Assembly (NCBI GenBank): GCA_009809945.1
Contig: WTPW01000506.1
Coordinates: 62,001 to 126,000 of the forward strand
Reading direction: 5' to 3'
DNA: 64,000 bases
DNA from: Gigaspora margarita
Taxonomy: Eukaryota; Glomeromycota; Glomeromycetes; Diversisporales; Gigasporaceae
Within the stretch, counting starts at the first letter, position 1; every line of letters begins with the position of its first letter. Made by a program: the position numbers and the translations under genes. The notes beneath the pieces are model-generated. The model did no database searches, was not told the origin of the DNA, and worked only from the letters and a program-made list of their open reading frames with translations. This document shows, one piece after another, positions 33,481 through 45,545 of this stretch.

Positions 33481-35020
33481 TCTACCCAGAATTAGAAGAG
33501 CAATATTTATATATACAGGATAAATATTTATTAATGCAACAAGACTGTATTTATACATTTTGGCTTTAAAGTACTTATAGATCTAGCCTATTATAGAAAT
33601 TAGACAAAAGGTTGTAACAAAATTAGGGTAATACCAGGCTAATTATTATTTAAAAGTCAATAACAATTCAATATTTTTTGTTCATCTAAAAATCGTTCAC
33701 AATTCATAAATTGCAAAATTCTTAAAATAAATCATTAAATTGCCCAAATTTATTCTTTAAAAAAAAGATAAGTATTTAAAATTTATATCATGCAAAAAAA
33801 AAATATTAATCAATTTCGATTGAATTTAAAACTAATTCAGGAATTCAGCGATGTAAGTGATATTTTTTAACTGCAAATTCTGCAACTTTACCTTTCAACC
33901 CTTTTTGATATGCATCTATATAGTGAAATTCTTTTCTTGTAAACTGATGAATAGTTGGAAGTGGAACAGAATTGAGAGCTAATGGAACAGTTTGTTGTAA
34001 TCCTCTCCATGAGTAATCACAATATAACTAACTATATTTCTTGGTAGCATCCCAGAAGTTTTCAATGTAATTGAGCTCATAGTGAAATTTGAAATAAAAC
34101 ACAATTTGATGCTCTACTGCAATAATATTTCTTCTAATTGCCCTTTTTGTGCTAAAAAATCTGGCTACTAGCTCATTAATTTTCATGCTTTCTCTAACTT
34201 TATTCCTCTTCTAGCCACAATCCTCTTTCATTTAGAACTTGTCTTAATCCTTTAGCTTTTCCATATAATTTAGAAATAGAATATCTGATGAAAAAACCAT
34301 ACACTGGTCATATTTTATTCCCTCATAAAAGTATAATGTACTGCACATTTTTGTTTGTTTTCTAGCAAAACTAAGATTCATGTTCTTGGCAATAAGTGCA
34401 TCAGATGCCAAAAAAGTATGACTTTTTGCATTATCAAATGCAAACAATACTTGATATCCTGAAAAACATGCTTCAAATATAGGAATAGCATGAGTGGTTA
34501 CTTGATTAATTAAGTTCTCAGAGTTCCACTATCCATCATAGTTTTTACCAAGTATATAATAACACAAGTTTCTTTAGAAAGCTTGCTTGATAGTTGCATT
34601 TCATCAGAGAGCACAAGTCGGCTACAAACATTGGTAAGAAATTCACTCACATGAATTGAACAACCTTTACCTTTTTTTATAAGAGCTATTCCCTATTAGG
34701 AATCCAAAGATATCGACTTTTATCATTAGCTGAAAAGATGCATTCATTATGTATTACAAGAATAAAAGGCTATATACTATTATTTGGCCAGGTTTTCTCT
34801 TCCATATTATCCTCTAAAAATATAGGCATTCTTTGCTTAAGTTTATTTATTTGATCCAAAAATATATTTCAATAGGCTACTATATCTTTTCTCTAATGCC
34901 CATCTACATAGACACCATTTTTTATCCTTTTATATATATATCCAAGCTCTCTCAAATAATTTTTTGCAGTATTAAAAGAAATGGTTGGAGGTGGTACAAA
35001 TCTGAGTCCTAGTAAAATAA

Positions 35021-35064
<44 letters not shown>

Positions 35065-35282
35065 TAAAAGCGAGATCGTGTCTCAGTTCCTTTATTAGAT
35101 TGACATAACTCTATTACACTATTACGGTACATTATGTTTCCTCTAATCTATGAGGTTATGAGATTAAAGCTAAGTGAATTCACTATTTACTTTTAACCTA
35201 AACTTTGACTAAGAAAGGTCACGATGTATCTAGTATTTGTATGCTATGTTGATTGGTGATGAATTGATTGAAATGAATCTAT

Positions 35283-37437
35283 CTAACCATGTTTTGTATA
35301 TATATTGTTGTTGTATTTCATTGGCCGGTCGTGGTGTTTGGTCACGTGTCGTGCCATTATCAGTTTTTCTCCAGCCTTGGTTGTGGTGATTTTGGGCGCA
35401 TTTGGGTTACCAGATGTTATCTCTGATTGATTTGACAATATGGTGGTACAGGTAGACTGTAGGATCAACATTTTTCCTTTCATTGGTCATGTTACCCTTG
35501 GGTAGTTTGCAGGCTTTGTGGATTATCGTGATTGGGATTAGTGTTCGGTTTGTGATGTGTTTTTCTATGAATCTATTGACAAATGCATTTTTGTCAGTCA
35601 GTTGGATCCTGTATTTGCCTGTAGTACGGCTGACCATTTTCTCAATGATGGTACGTATGTTAGTTATGTTTGTACTGCATGTTAATACGTGTAAAAAGCT
35701 TTTGAGCTAGTTTTGGCACTGGGTGCATATGGGAGATATATATGTGCTAGGATTTCTTTTATGTAAGATTTCCTTTGTTGGTAGTTCATTTAAAATGATT
35801 TTGATTTTGAAATTTTTCATTTTGGACTGTAAGGGATAGGTGAACCTACTAAGTGGTAGGTTGTAGTAATTTATCTACCATAGTTGGCGCTTTATTCCAC
35901 AGCCTTGTTCTATTGAGATTATGCTATTCGACCATGGTTCTAGCATTATGAAGATATCTTAGTAGCCTTCTGGGGCTGTGTAAGAAAATGTAGTTTTGCA
36001 GTTTTGGAATGTATGTCCTATGTAGAATTTTGTCTGTTAAAACCTCTATCGGAATTGTTGGTATCAGGTCATCTAATTTTGGTGCTACCCCATCAGTAAT
36101 CTGGATCCTAAGGTCTTTTTCATCGATGATTACTTTCATTGATAGTATGTAGATATGGAGATGTTGAGTATTGTTATGTTCAATTTTATGTTGGGGCAAA
36201 CCCGTTACCCGTCGTATAAGCCTAGCTGTTTGTGTATCTTCCGTAATTATGTTGAGTTTGGATTTTGAGGTATAGCTATGAGCAATGTAATTAGGTTCGT
36301 GATTACCACCTTCATTGGTGTTGGCCATGTGATACAACTAGTGTGTATAAGGTCACTCTTGCCAGGTTTAATTATCTCCCAAGATGCTGAAGGGGTCGCC
36401 GATATCTCATGTATATACATATTGCCATAATTTCATCTCTATGTCCAAATAGCCTTTGATAAATGTTCCATGTTTTTTCTTTTACGTGGAGTACTGCCGC
36501 CATTATGTTTTTTATAATCTGATCTTTGTAAGTAGTGTATGTATTCCAATAGTTATGTTTGTGTTGCTCCTTATGTGTTTCTTGTGTCTTCACGGTCTGG
36601 AGATCTTCCTTATTTGCATGTATTTCCTTTTGACTGCTAACCTGTACCTCGATTAGTCGTGACCTTTTGCATACCATCATGCATGCGTTATTCTGATGTT
36701 CTCATTGGTTGCATCTCTTGTACTTTACCAGTATGTGTGGATTTGATAGTGCAGTTTGCCAGTGCCTGACTAGGTAGTGTTCTTCTTGTGTGCTCTTCTT
36801 TTTTATGCTACTAACTTTCCCATATTGACCATGCATCATTGAGAATATCCACTTAGTTATTTTTTCTTTAGTGATCAGTGGGGCCACGAAGGGGTTGGGT
36901 GTTATCAGGTTCTCTTGTATTTGTTGTGCTGCAGCTATTTCTGCACCCATCACCTTGACCCAGGTTGGTTGCCAGCCTCTTGGTATTTTTTGAATGCAGT
37001 AGTGTATTTCTTCCATTTAAGGGTTTTAAAGTTGTCTATGTTGGTTAATTGTTCTATGTAGTGTATTCCGTGTTTGTTCAGTTTCCTCTTCAGGCTATGA
37101 GCTTTTTTTACATTAGTTAGCAAGGTGTTGACTGTCGATCCAATTTCCTTTTGTGGGACTGGCCACTGTGTGTTATTCCTGTATAATGTTATCCTGTTCT
37201 CGTGCAGTACTATGATTATCTTTGCTGTAGTTGTCTGCTGTTCACTCATGGTAAAGACCAGGCGAGATTCCAGAATTGACAAGTTCGTAGTCGCATTTTG
37301 TTGTAGTTGTTGTAACCTAATTTTGAGGGTTGAGCTTTCGAACAGAGTTGGTTAATTAATTTGATAAAATTAGATGTGTGTTGAAGTGTTTGGATATTGT
37401 TAGCTTTTTTGAGACCAAAAATTAGGTAGTGGTGCAT
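35283..37437 (-). pseudogene. LINE C-terminal region
   Basis: Minus-strand frames in series (37437-37246, 37282-36950, 37016-36702, 36680-36372, 36337-35924, 35637-35283) with protein-like composition. Readable text includes LSILESRLVFTMSEQQTT, WPVPQKEIGSTVNTLLTN and LPKGNMTNERK. It follows the reverse transcriptase directly, so it is the tail of the same polyprotein. No RNase H triad was recognised; function unknown. Confidence 0.6.
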
Positions 37438-37575
37438 CGTTGCATCTGGTGTAGTTAAAACTAGTCCAGCTTTTAATTTGGTAAGGTTGGTATTTTTTGC
37501 ATTATTTGGTCACATTGTGACTTAGGTAAGAACGTGTTCTGGGTCCTGTAGGCCAGTCTAGTAAGAATCACGGCA

Positions 37576-38912
37576 TTAGTTATATATACAGTTTGCTTGT
37601 CTGTGATTTTTGCTTGTCTTAGCTTTCTTATAGCTTGGTCTACTTCTTGATTGATAATTGTGTGGCTTGCTTTGTGGGATTTGGTTTGAGGAAACCAGCA
37701 ACCTAGAAATCTGAATGCTTGATTTTGTAGTAGATTGTATATGGGGTTCCATTGAATATGATGTTTTGGTCATATGTGCTAGTGTTGTTTGTGACTAGGG
37801 TAGATTTGGTGGGGTTGGTTCGAATTTGTGTCATGTTAAAGAAGGATTCTGCAGTAATTATGATGTTTTCTAGTTTCTTTTTTGATTTTGTGATCCAGAT
37901 TGTATCATCCATGAATGCTGAGCATGAGAATTGTGCGGTAATGATAGTGTCAGCTAGAGGCGTAGAGGTTGTTAGTTCATATTCTGTGAATTTTGTTGTT
38001 ACCCTATCTATTAACGGATCGTAGTATAGGTGCCATAGGAGGGGAGTGATTGTCTTTCCCTGGTCAATCCCATCATGTACTTGATAGGATTTGGTTATTC
38101 CCTGACTAGTTATTACTGTGTTGGTTCTAGAGGTAAAGATGCCCATGATTATGTCACCGATTTTTTGGAGAATTTTTATTCTTAGCATTGCTTTTTGTAG
38201 AAGGGTATGTGCACTGAATCGTAGGCTTTTGACATATCTTGTGCCAAAAGCCAGAATTCTTTGTCGTGGAGTTGCGCGCCCTCAAGTATATGTGAGATCG
38301 TGTTGATGGGGTAGATTGTTGAGGTTTGCAGCTGTACTGCATGGTTGTGTGGCAATAGTATATTATGTTTTGTTATAACATTGCTTAGGCAGTTAGTTAA
38401 TATTTTGGTGAATATTTTGCATATGTGTTCTATGAGGTGATGGTTCTTGTGTCTGATAAGTGGCTGGTAAAGATTGGTTTTTTCGAGATAGGGTAAACTT
38501 TGCTTCGTTTTCACATTTTTGGGACCTGTGTCAGTAGAAGGCAGCTATTAAAGATTTGCTTTAATGTTTGGAGTGCATTTGAAGGTAGTTTTTTTAACAT
38601 TTTGTTGGATGTGAGCTTAGGACCAGGTGCTTTTCCGTTTGGTGATTGTTTAATTGTTTCAGAAATTTCATCAGTGAATATTGGTTGTGTTACTTCTTCG
38701 TGCTATGCTTCATTGTTATTGTCTTTGGGGTAGTAGTCCTTTTCCCATTCTGGCCATAATGTCATATTTAGTTCTTTTTGCCCTGTCCATCTTTTGAAGT
38801 AGCATGTGACCTCTGTCATGATATCTGTTGGTTCTGTTATCACTGCATCCCCTTTTTTAATGTTTGGTAGCTCTACTTGATCTATGTGTCTTTTTAGTAT
38901 ACTATCGATCAT
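37576..38912 (-). pseudogene. LINE reverse transcriptase region
   Basis: Conserved blocks in order on the minus strand: LLAQDMSKAYDSVH (about 38235-38270), HDGIDQGKTITPLLWHLYYD (about 38010-38070) and SAFMDDTIWI (about 37900-37915), the catalytic box where most LINEs have YADD. The next block, FFNMTQIRTNPTKSTLV, is the following palm element. Frame changes occur at about 38180 and 37700. Confidence 0.85.
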
Positions 38913-39467
38913 GAGGGTGGTGTTGTCTGTGAAGTTACTATATCTTTTTTCAATATAACTATTAATTGTATCTCTGTGTTCATTTTTATTTTCGATATTG
39001 TGGGCCTGCTATATTGTTGTTCTATATTGTTTTAACCCTGATATCAGTGCCGGGCTCTTTTGGGTGGACAAGTCCGTTTCATCAATTTGTTCTATATTAT
39101 ATTGGGCAAGCCCATTGATCTTAGCAATAAGTTTATTTATATCCACTGTCATGTATTGCGTCGAGCATGGGATCAGTGTATGTAGGAGTTTCTGGAGTAT
39201 CTTGTTAATGTTTGTTAGTGCATGATGTAGGTTCGTCGCCAGTTGGCTGAAAGTATAGAAGTTTCTGGATTGTTTGTATGTAAATGGGATATGTTGGGTT
39301 GTGGCCTGTTTTATTGCAAGGTTGAGATTGTACCATGTTTTGTTGAGGGTTTTTGCCTCTGTGATGGGTGTTTCTAGGTCTGTGATTAATTTTTTGAGGC
39401 CATTCTCAACCTCTTTTGTGAATTCCTCCCATTTGTGTTAATCCATTTTGTTGTAGAGGTACACCTT

Positions 39468-40391
39468 CTATTTGTTTCTCTTTATTCTTGGTGCTTGAAT
39501 ATTGAGGTTGTGATGCCATGTAATCATCAATATTTTGTAGTTGCTAGTAGTCGAGAAGTCTGAGGTGATGATGGATAGGGGGTTGCATTGCGGTACCAGG
39601 TTTGCTGTCATCCAGATATTATCAATCTGGCTATTTTTATCTCCTCTTTGCCATGTTGGTTCCATTATGGCATAGTAGTCTATATGACTGATCATATTAT
39701 GATTACACATGAATTGGAGTATTGGTGTGTTGGTTTTGCTTTGTTTGTTGTGGATGTTATCGTTGAAATCTCCCATTACAATCAACTAGTGGTTTTTCTT
39801 TTTTGCGGCCATTATCCATTCCATTATTTGGTGCTATGCTTTTAGTGAGAGTTCCTGATTATTTGATAGCAGGTAGTTCAAGATTACCCTTATTTGGTTG
39901 TTTCTGGGGAAGGCAAAATCAGTTATCACTAATATAGCCAGTATAGACTAGACATTTTGTATATAGGGTTGGACTGAGTTATATACTGCTATTGCTGCTC
40001 TCATACTTGCAGTATTTTTGTTTGCTTCCAATTCTGTGCAGTTGGCTATAAAGATCTTGTAGTATGGGTTTGTTAGTTTGAGTTTGATTGAGTTACCCTC
40101 TGGGAGTTTTGTTTCTGTCATGCCTATTATGTGCAGATTTTCCCTTACACAGAATTCTATTCAAGTTTCCCATTTGAGCTTATTGTTTATTTCTTGTACA
40201 TTGTGTGTAGTAAAGTTGAGTGAGTCACTATGCCTTATAGGGTTATGATTGTTTGTTGTTTGTTGTTCGAGTATTGTTTCAGGAGTAGGCAGTTTTGCCA
40301 TGCTTTTAGTAGAGATCATCATATTTGTATATATCCCAATTCGGATCTGGTTGGTCCGGTAATTCAAGTATGTACGGGGGTATCCTTTCAT
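39468..40391 (-). pseudogene. LINE APE-type endonuclease region
   Basis: The minus strand reads LNFTTHNVQEINNKLKWE near 40190-40240, matching the N-RG start of AP-endonuclease-like domains, then MGDFNDNIH at about 39760-39780 (the GDFN catalytic box), MEPTWQRGDKNSQIDNIWM (substrate-facing Asp) and TSDFSTTSNYKIL, where the final catalytic SDH reads SDF. Interrupted by stops and frame changes. The domain nicks target DNA in target-primed reverse transcription. Confidence 0.82.
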
Positions 40392-40499
40392 ATTTGTATT
40401 TTCTCAGAGCCATTCCAGTATGTCATTAAGCTTGCTATACTCAGTAATGGGTATCTGTGGAGCATCCTTAATGGTTCGTAGTTTTTTCCATAGTGTGTT

Positions 40500-42160
40500 T
40501 AAATCATTTGGTATTAAAGGTTTTGTGCTAATGCTAGTATCTACTGGTTCCTTTATCTCTATCTAGTGTGCTGGTATCTTGTAGAAGAAGTAAAGTTTTC
40601 GGAAACACCAGGCAATGATTACCAATGTTTTGGGGTCCTTGATCAGAATAGCAAGGCCCATTCTGATGATATGTTTTGGATCTTCAGGTAGGTTAGGTTT
40701 ATCCGTATAATTGACTTTAGTATAAGATAGTGGGAGGGGTTCCAGTATTTGGAATTCCTCTGTTATTTCTTCAATGAAGTGCTTGCATGTTATTTTATCG
40801 GTGATAGGGAAGGTGCCTGGTTTGATATCTGTCCTCTATTGGTAATTCGAATGGTAACTTTTCTTTCACATCATCTAGAATGCCATCTAGCTCTTCCGGT
40901 AGTAGTATTAGTGTTTTCTCTTGAATTGTTCTGATTGTTGCCCATAGTTTGTCAAACCTGAAGCTTGGCATAATTTTTGCAAATCCCATTAGGTAGAATA
41001 TGTATTGTGCTGCTTTATGTGCATCCATGTTAATGATTTTCATATTTGTGAGGTAATCAATTGCAATCTTTTCTCTGAGCTTAAGGAAAATCTGATTACG
41101 GTTTGTTTTGTTTATCATAGGTATATTGTGCATAATTTTGTACGATCTATTACCTTATTTAGAAGGTATATAAAGTCTTTTTAGTGTTGGGGTTGGGATG
41201 CAGTTTGATGAGTAAAGGTACGGAAGAAGGCCGTGTCTCTATAATATAGTTTCAGCTGTATTGCCGCCAGAATTGCCAGGTTCGTAGGTCTATTTACTAA
41301 TTTGTATCGAATGAGTTCCTCTATCCCTGTTAGGTTTCTGAGGGCTTAGAGTATCGCATCATAGTGCCAGATTGTTGTATCTATCACTTTCTTTCGGAGA
41401 GATTTATGTTGTTTGTCAGGCATGTTTTGACTATATCGGGCCAGCCAGAAGAATCAGCCGATTCCATTTCTTGGAGTATTTGGTCTTTGTTTTTCACTAC
41501 TGAGCTGTATGAGTGGTATGGTATCTCGATACCTTTGACTGTTGCATTAGAGTTTGTGTCCGTATCGATCATATTTTGCTTTGTGTGACTAGTAGTGGAG
41601 CCTGTATCCTCATCCTTTTTTTGGGAACCTGTACCTGTTAACTCAAATTCTATATAAATTGATTCATCCTCGAGTAAACTACGTCTTTCATCCGCTTGAG
41701 TGATTGTCCCATCTATTGTTGTCTCTTTAACTTGTTCCATTATATTTTGGGCATTCTGTATTTGATCAGGTTGCTACATTGTTGTATCTTGATCATCATG
41801 AGGATCTGCTGCGGGTGCAATGACTATATAGGGATTATCATGTGAGAATTTCATGCCCAGTAGATCTGTACCATGTGAATTCTTGTGTGGTATGTTAGTT
41901 TTTTTGGAAGGTGGTACAGTTAGTGAAAATTTTGGGGGTTCCATCATTTTGTCATTATGGGTCGAAGAAGTCATAGGTACGGGAAGCGGGTTTGTTGCTA
42001 TTAGTGTGTAGTCTTTGCTACTTGTTGAAGCTTTAGCTTTTTTCGCTATATGCTGGGGTAGGAAGTCTAGTTTCATGCTTTCAGTGGTTTGTATAGTTTG
42101 GTAATTGATGGTATCCTTACTGGAGGTGTCCATGGATTGTGTTGCCGATATAGTCAGCAA
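40500..42160 (-). pseudogene. LINE ORF1-like region
   Basis: Three minus-strand frames in series (42160-41774, 41740-41384, 41133-40795). The first is polar and Ser/Thr/Pro-rich; the second begins MEQVKETTIDGTITQADERR and is acidic; the third (MINKTNRNQIFLKLREKIAI) looks folded and helical. No zinc knuckle or RRM was identified by eye. Position upstream of the endonuclease and polar composition fit a LINE ORF1 nucleic-acid-binding protein. Interrupted by stops between segments. Confidence 0.55.
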
Positions 42161-43398
42161 CGGTTCTGATAGTGTTGGTAGTGTGTAAAATGCTTTACTC
42201 CAAGTTCGTCTTATGTTAGAGCTTTACTTAAGAGGCCGGTAATGCTAGGTTGTGTTAGTGTGGTCACTACCTTAGTTAATTAATTATTTCTTTTCAGCAG
42301 CAGACCGTAATTTTAATACTCTATCCATTTCAGTTTTTTTGTTTGTATAGTGATTTGCAGATTTGCAGAAAGAGTTATTGTTGTAAAATAATCTTATTTA
42401 TTCGTAGTATAAGCATATATAGTATAATATCCTATTTATTTTCTCTAATATAAGACTTTACTTGAAGAAGAATATCTCTATCCCAGAGGAAGCTCTATGC
42501 TTTAGCATGGTGCTCTCAGTGTGAATAAGGAATTTGATAAGTCATTACATATTCATGAGCCCAGGAACAAATACATTTAGCATGGTATACTTCTTTTCCT
42601 GCTGCATTAACAACTACTTTACTTGCTTCTATTTTCTTATGATTGTATTTTACAAGTTGGAGATAAAAACGAATATTATTAGGGCATACCCAAATTTTAC
42701 TATTTCTTTTTTTTTTGATATCTAGTACTAAGTTTTCAAGAGCATTTGGGATTTTCTTATGCCAATTATAAGGTTTAATCTCATCTTCTGATATTCCTCC
42801 AGTATTGTTATCCTCATCAACTTCTTATATTCTCTATCCTTATCAACTTTTTTCTGTTTGCTATTCTCATCAACTTCTATCATTTCATTAACTTCCTCCT
42901 TTCATCATTATACTTCTATCTCACTAGCTTCAGTAGTTTTTTTTTGTTTCCAAAAGGTATGCAATGCAGTTATTCCTTTTGCTGCTTCATGCTAGTACTA
43001 TTTTTTTCTACTTTTAGTACAGACTGAGTTTTTCAAATAAGATAGGTTACGGGTTTGTTAGAATCATGTTTCTAGTATTATTCATTTGTTGTATGCTGAA
43101 GTTTGTTTGCAAAGTTTTCAACATTCTTATTTTTACTTTGCTTATCATAAGCAAAAAAACTTTCATTACTATCATCATTATAATAATTTTTTGCTACTAT
43201 ACAAAGTCTCTCTATAATGCTTGCTGCATTTTTATTCTCTACTGTTTCATCATAAGAAAACTCTTCAGAATTTTTTGTTTTAGAATTTTCTGTCTTAGAA
43301 TTTTCTGTCTCAGAATTGTTAACACTAGCACTATGCTTATGTGTCTTGGCTTCATAAGCTTTTTTGAATCTTTTTTGATAGTTTGTTGGATGTGGCAT

Positions 43399-45031
43399 AA
43401 TAATTATTACTAACAAATTGATTCCTTAAAATTATTTTATAATTTTATTGCAGAAAAACTTATGAAGTTATTTCTAACATAATTGTTGATTATGATTATA
43501 TTTAATATTATTATTATTTTATAATTTATAGATATATGGTTAGAAAATTCTATCAGTTCAATCTAGTGGGGTTTAATGTAATCAATTGATATAATATTCG
43601 AGGTAGATATTAGAATGAGCATAAGGTAATTAAGTAAGATTGAGTAAGTATAAGATAATTGAATAAGTATAATGTAATTGAATCATATCGATAGTATTTA
43701 GTAAGCATGGGAAATCAATGTGTCATTTCTGCAAACCCTCTGGTTACTTTAATTCTTTATCTCACCCTAGAGTGTAGGAATAGCTTGTCATAATAATAAC
43801 AAAATAATATATAAAAAAAAAAGGGTGCAAGAAAAAAGCGATGTTAAGAAAGACTGCGTAAGTTGCTTGATGTCAAAAGCTGTTATTGTTTTACACTCAT
43901 AAATAAGAGATGAAACAAAGTTGTAGTAGAAAGATTCCACAGTTTGATTTGTCAAATAATTTATTCAGACTAAACTAGGTATAGGATAGGATTAGAAATA
44001 TATAAATATAATTAATTGATTAATAAAATGAGGAATAGAGGAATAAGGATTACAGCTAAAGAATAATTCATATAAGTCAATTATATTTGATAATCCTACT
44101 TTCCTTAATGGCCAACTATAATAAACCAAATCCTTTAATAAAACATATCTCATATAACTTTTGCAATGCCTAAAGCTAATCTGTGCATACATTTGTATTG
44201 CTCTCTCAACTTGGGCATTACAACTGAGTAGAAATAGACTAATTTATCCAAATATTTGTAATTTGACAATACATAGACAGAGTCTTTATTTCATACCAAT
44301 TTTAATAAAAAATTTTTTGAATTAATTATCTATATACCATATTTGTTTTTGTGAAATAATGCCTGCCTGCCTGTTATTTGTGCATTAATTAGAGTACACA
44401 CATGGGTGTTATATCAAGACAAGAATTGATTTTTAATAAACCTGTTTTTCCAAGTAACGGCAATATGCATTATATATAAGTAGCTGTATCAAGAGAAAGC
44501 AGGTACTCACAAATACTAGATATATGGGGTGCACATTATTTAGAGACACACATGGGTATTATTTTGAAGTCTCGCAATTTTTTAAATAATGCCCATGCTT
44601 GTTATTTTGTGAAAATACATTGCAAATAAATTGTGATTATTAATCACAACTAATTTACTAAAGTTGAAGTTGATCTAATGAAACTTTGCCAATTTGAATT
44701 ACTAATCCAATTTATAAAACAATTGAATTTGGCATATTATTGTTATATAGTATAATAAAATAAATTTGGCCATGTTATATGATTTATTATAATAAAAATA
44801 CTAATTGCCTATGTTATATGATTTATTATAATAAAATACAAATTTGGCTGTATTATATATTTATTATAATAAAATACAAATTTGGTCATGTTATATGATA
44901 AATACAAATTTGGTTGCATTACATAACCTTTCAAATTTGGCTGCAAAAAAATCTTATTAGTCAAGACTAGGTTGTATGCACTGTATAATTTTTATTATAA
45001 TTTATTACCTATAATAATATGTTCTATAACT
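43399..45031. other. Right flank of the DDE transposon; subterminal repeats
   Basis: No gene. At 44700-44945 AAATTTGGCTG/CATGTTATATGA units recur about five times with TTTATTATAATAAAATAC spacers, resembling the array at 33222-33480. At about 44345-44620, a segment with GTGAAATAATGCCTGCC and its partly inverted GGGTATTATTTTGAAG / AATAATGCCCATGC could be a further small repeat. Transposon ends were not located. Confidence 0.5.
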
Positions 45032-45545
45032 GTTAGAGTCAGGGTTAGGGCTGTTGAGTGGTCTAACTCAAACTGATAGATAGTCTATTCTAGGACCAGG
45101 CTAGTCCTATCTTTTTTGGTATAGACCAAAAAAACTATTAGTCCTAATATTAGTTATTATTAAATTATTGTTATAGAGAAATTATAGATAAAATCATAAT
45201 CTGATTCTGCAATTTTTGTGATATTTAATTTGATATTAAATTTAGATCATATATACAATAAATGAAATATCTGATTATAATTACAAGAAGACTTTTTATT
45301 GAATTAATATTTGAAAAAACTAAATGTTTTATAGAATAAATCAGGTGTAAAGCTATTAATTAGTTCAAATAAAACTGCAGTTCTGTAGTTTGTCTAAGAC
45401 TAGGAGCCTAGTCTTTTATAGAACAGATCAAAAAAACTATTAGTTCTAATAATTAGTATTAAATTATTGAGAATTACTACGTTTAACCGGGGGGAATTTT
45501 TCTGTTACACAGATCAGTAATCTACATGATCTACATATATATATA

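Larger units (their letters stand above)
35025..42382 (-). mobile_element. LINE, about 7.36 kb, apparently full length
   Basis: A T-run (35023-35059) is the poly-A tail of a minus-strand insertion. The perfect 13-bp duplication GTAAAATAATCTT lies at 35012-35024 and 42383-42395, so both ends are defined and no 5' truncation is evident. Order on the minus strand: ORF1-like region, APE-type endonuclease, reverse transcriptase, long C-terminal region, short 3' end with GAGACACGATCTC just before the tail. The base composition is visibly less AT-rich than the surroundings. Coding frames carry several stops and shifts, so this copy looks inactive. Confidence 0.88.
33806..43398 (-). pseudogene. DDE transposase gene split by a LINE
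   Basis: The N-terminal part (43398 to about 42396) begins MPHPTNYQKRFKKAYEAK, with a Ser/Glu-rich stretch, and contains HKKIEASKVVVNAAGKEVYH-like and CSWAHEY text. The C-terminal part (35011-33806) continues with LRFVPPPTISFNTAKNYLRELG, GVYVDGH, KRMPIFLEDNMEE, ILVIHNECIFSANDKSRYLW (the second acidic position reads Asn-Glu here), FAFDNAKSHTFLASDALIA and ends KKYHLH..IPELVLNSIEID. This is the large DDE endonuclease transposase common in Rhizophagus genomes; superfamily placement was not resolved. Besides the 7.36-kb LINE at 35025-42382, several in-frame stops are present. Confidence 0.82.

Noticed and set aside
35483-41588. Many plus-strand open frames of 60-90 codons rich in Cys, Phe and Val
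   Set aside because: They are mirror readings of the minus-strand LINE coding regions.
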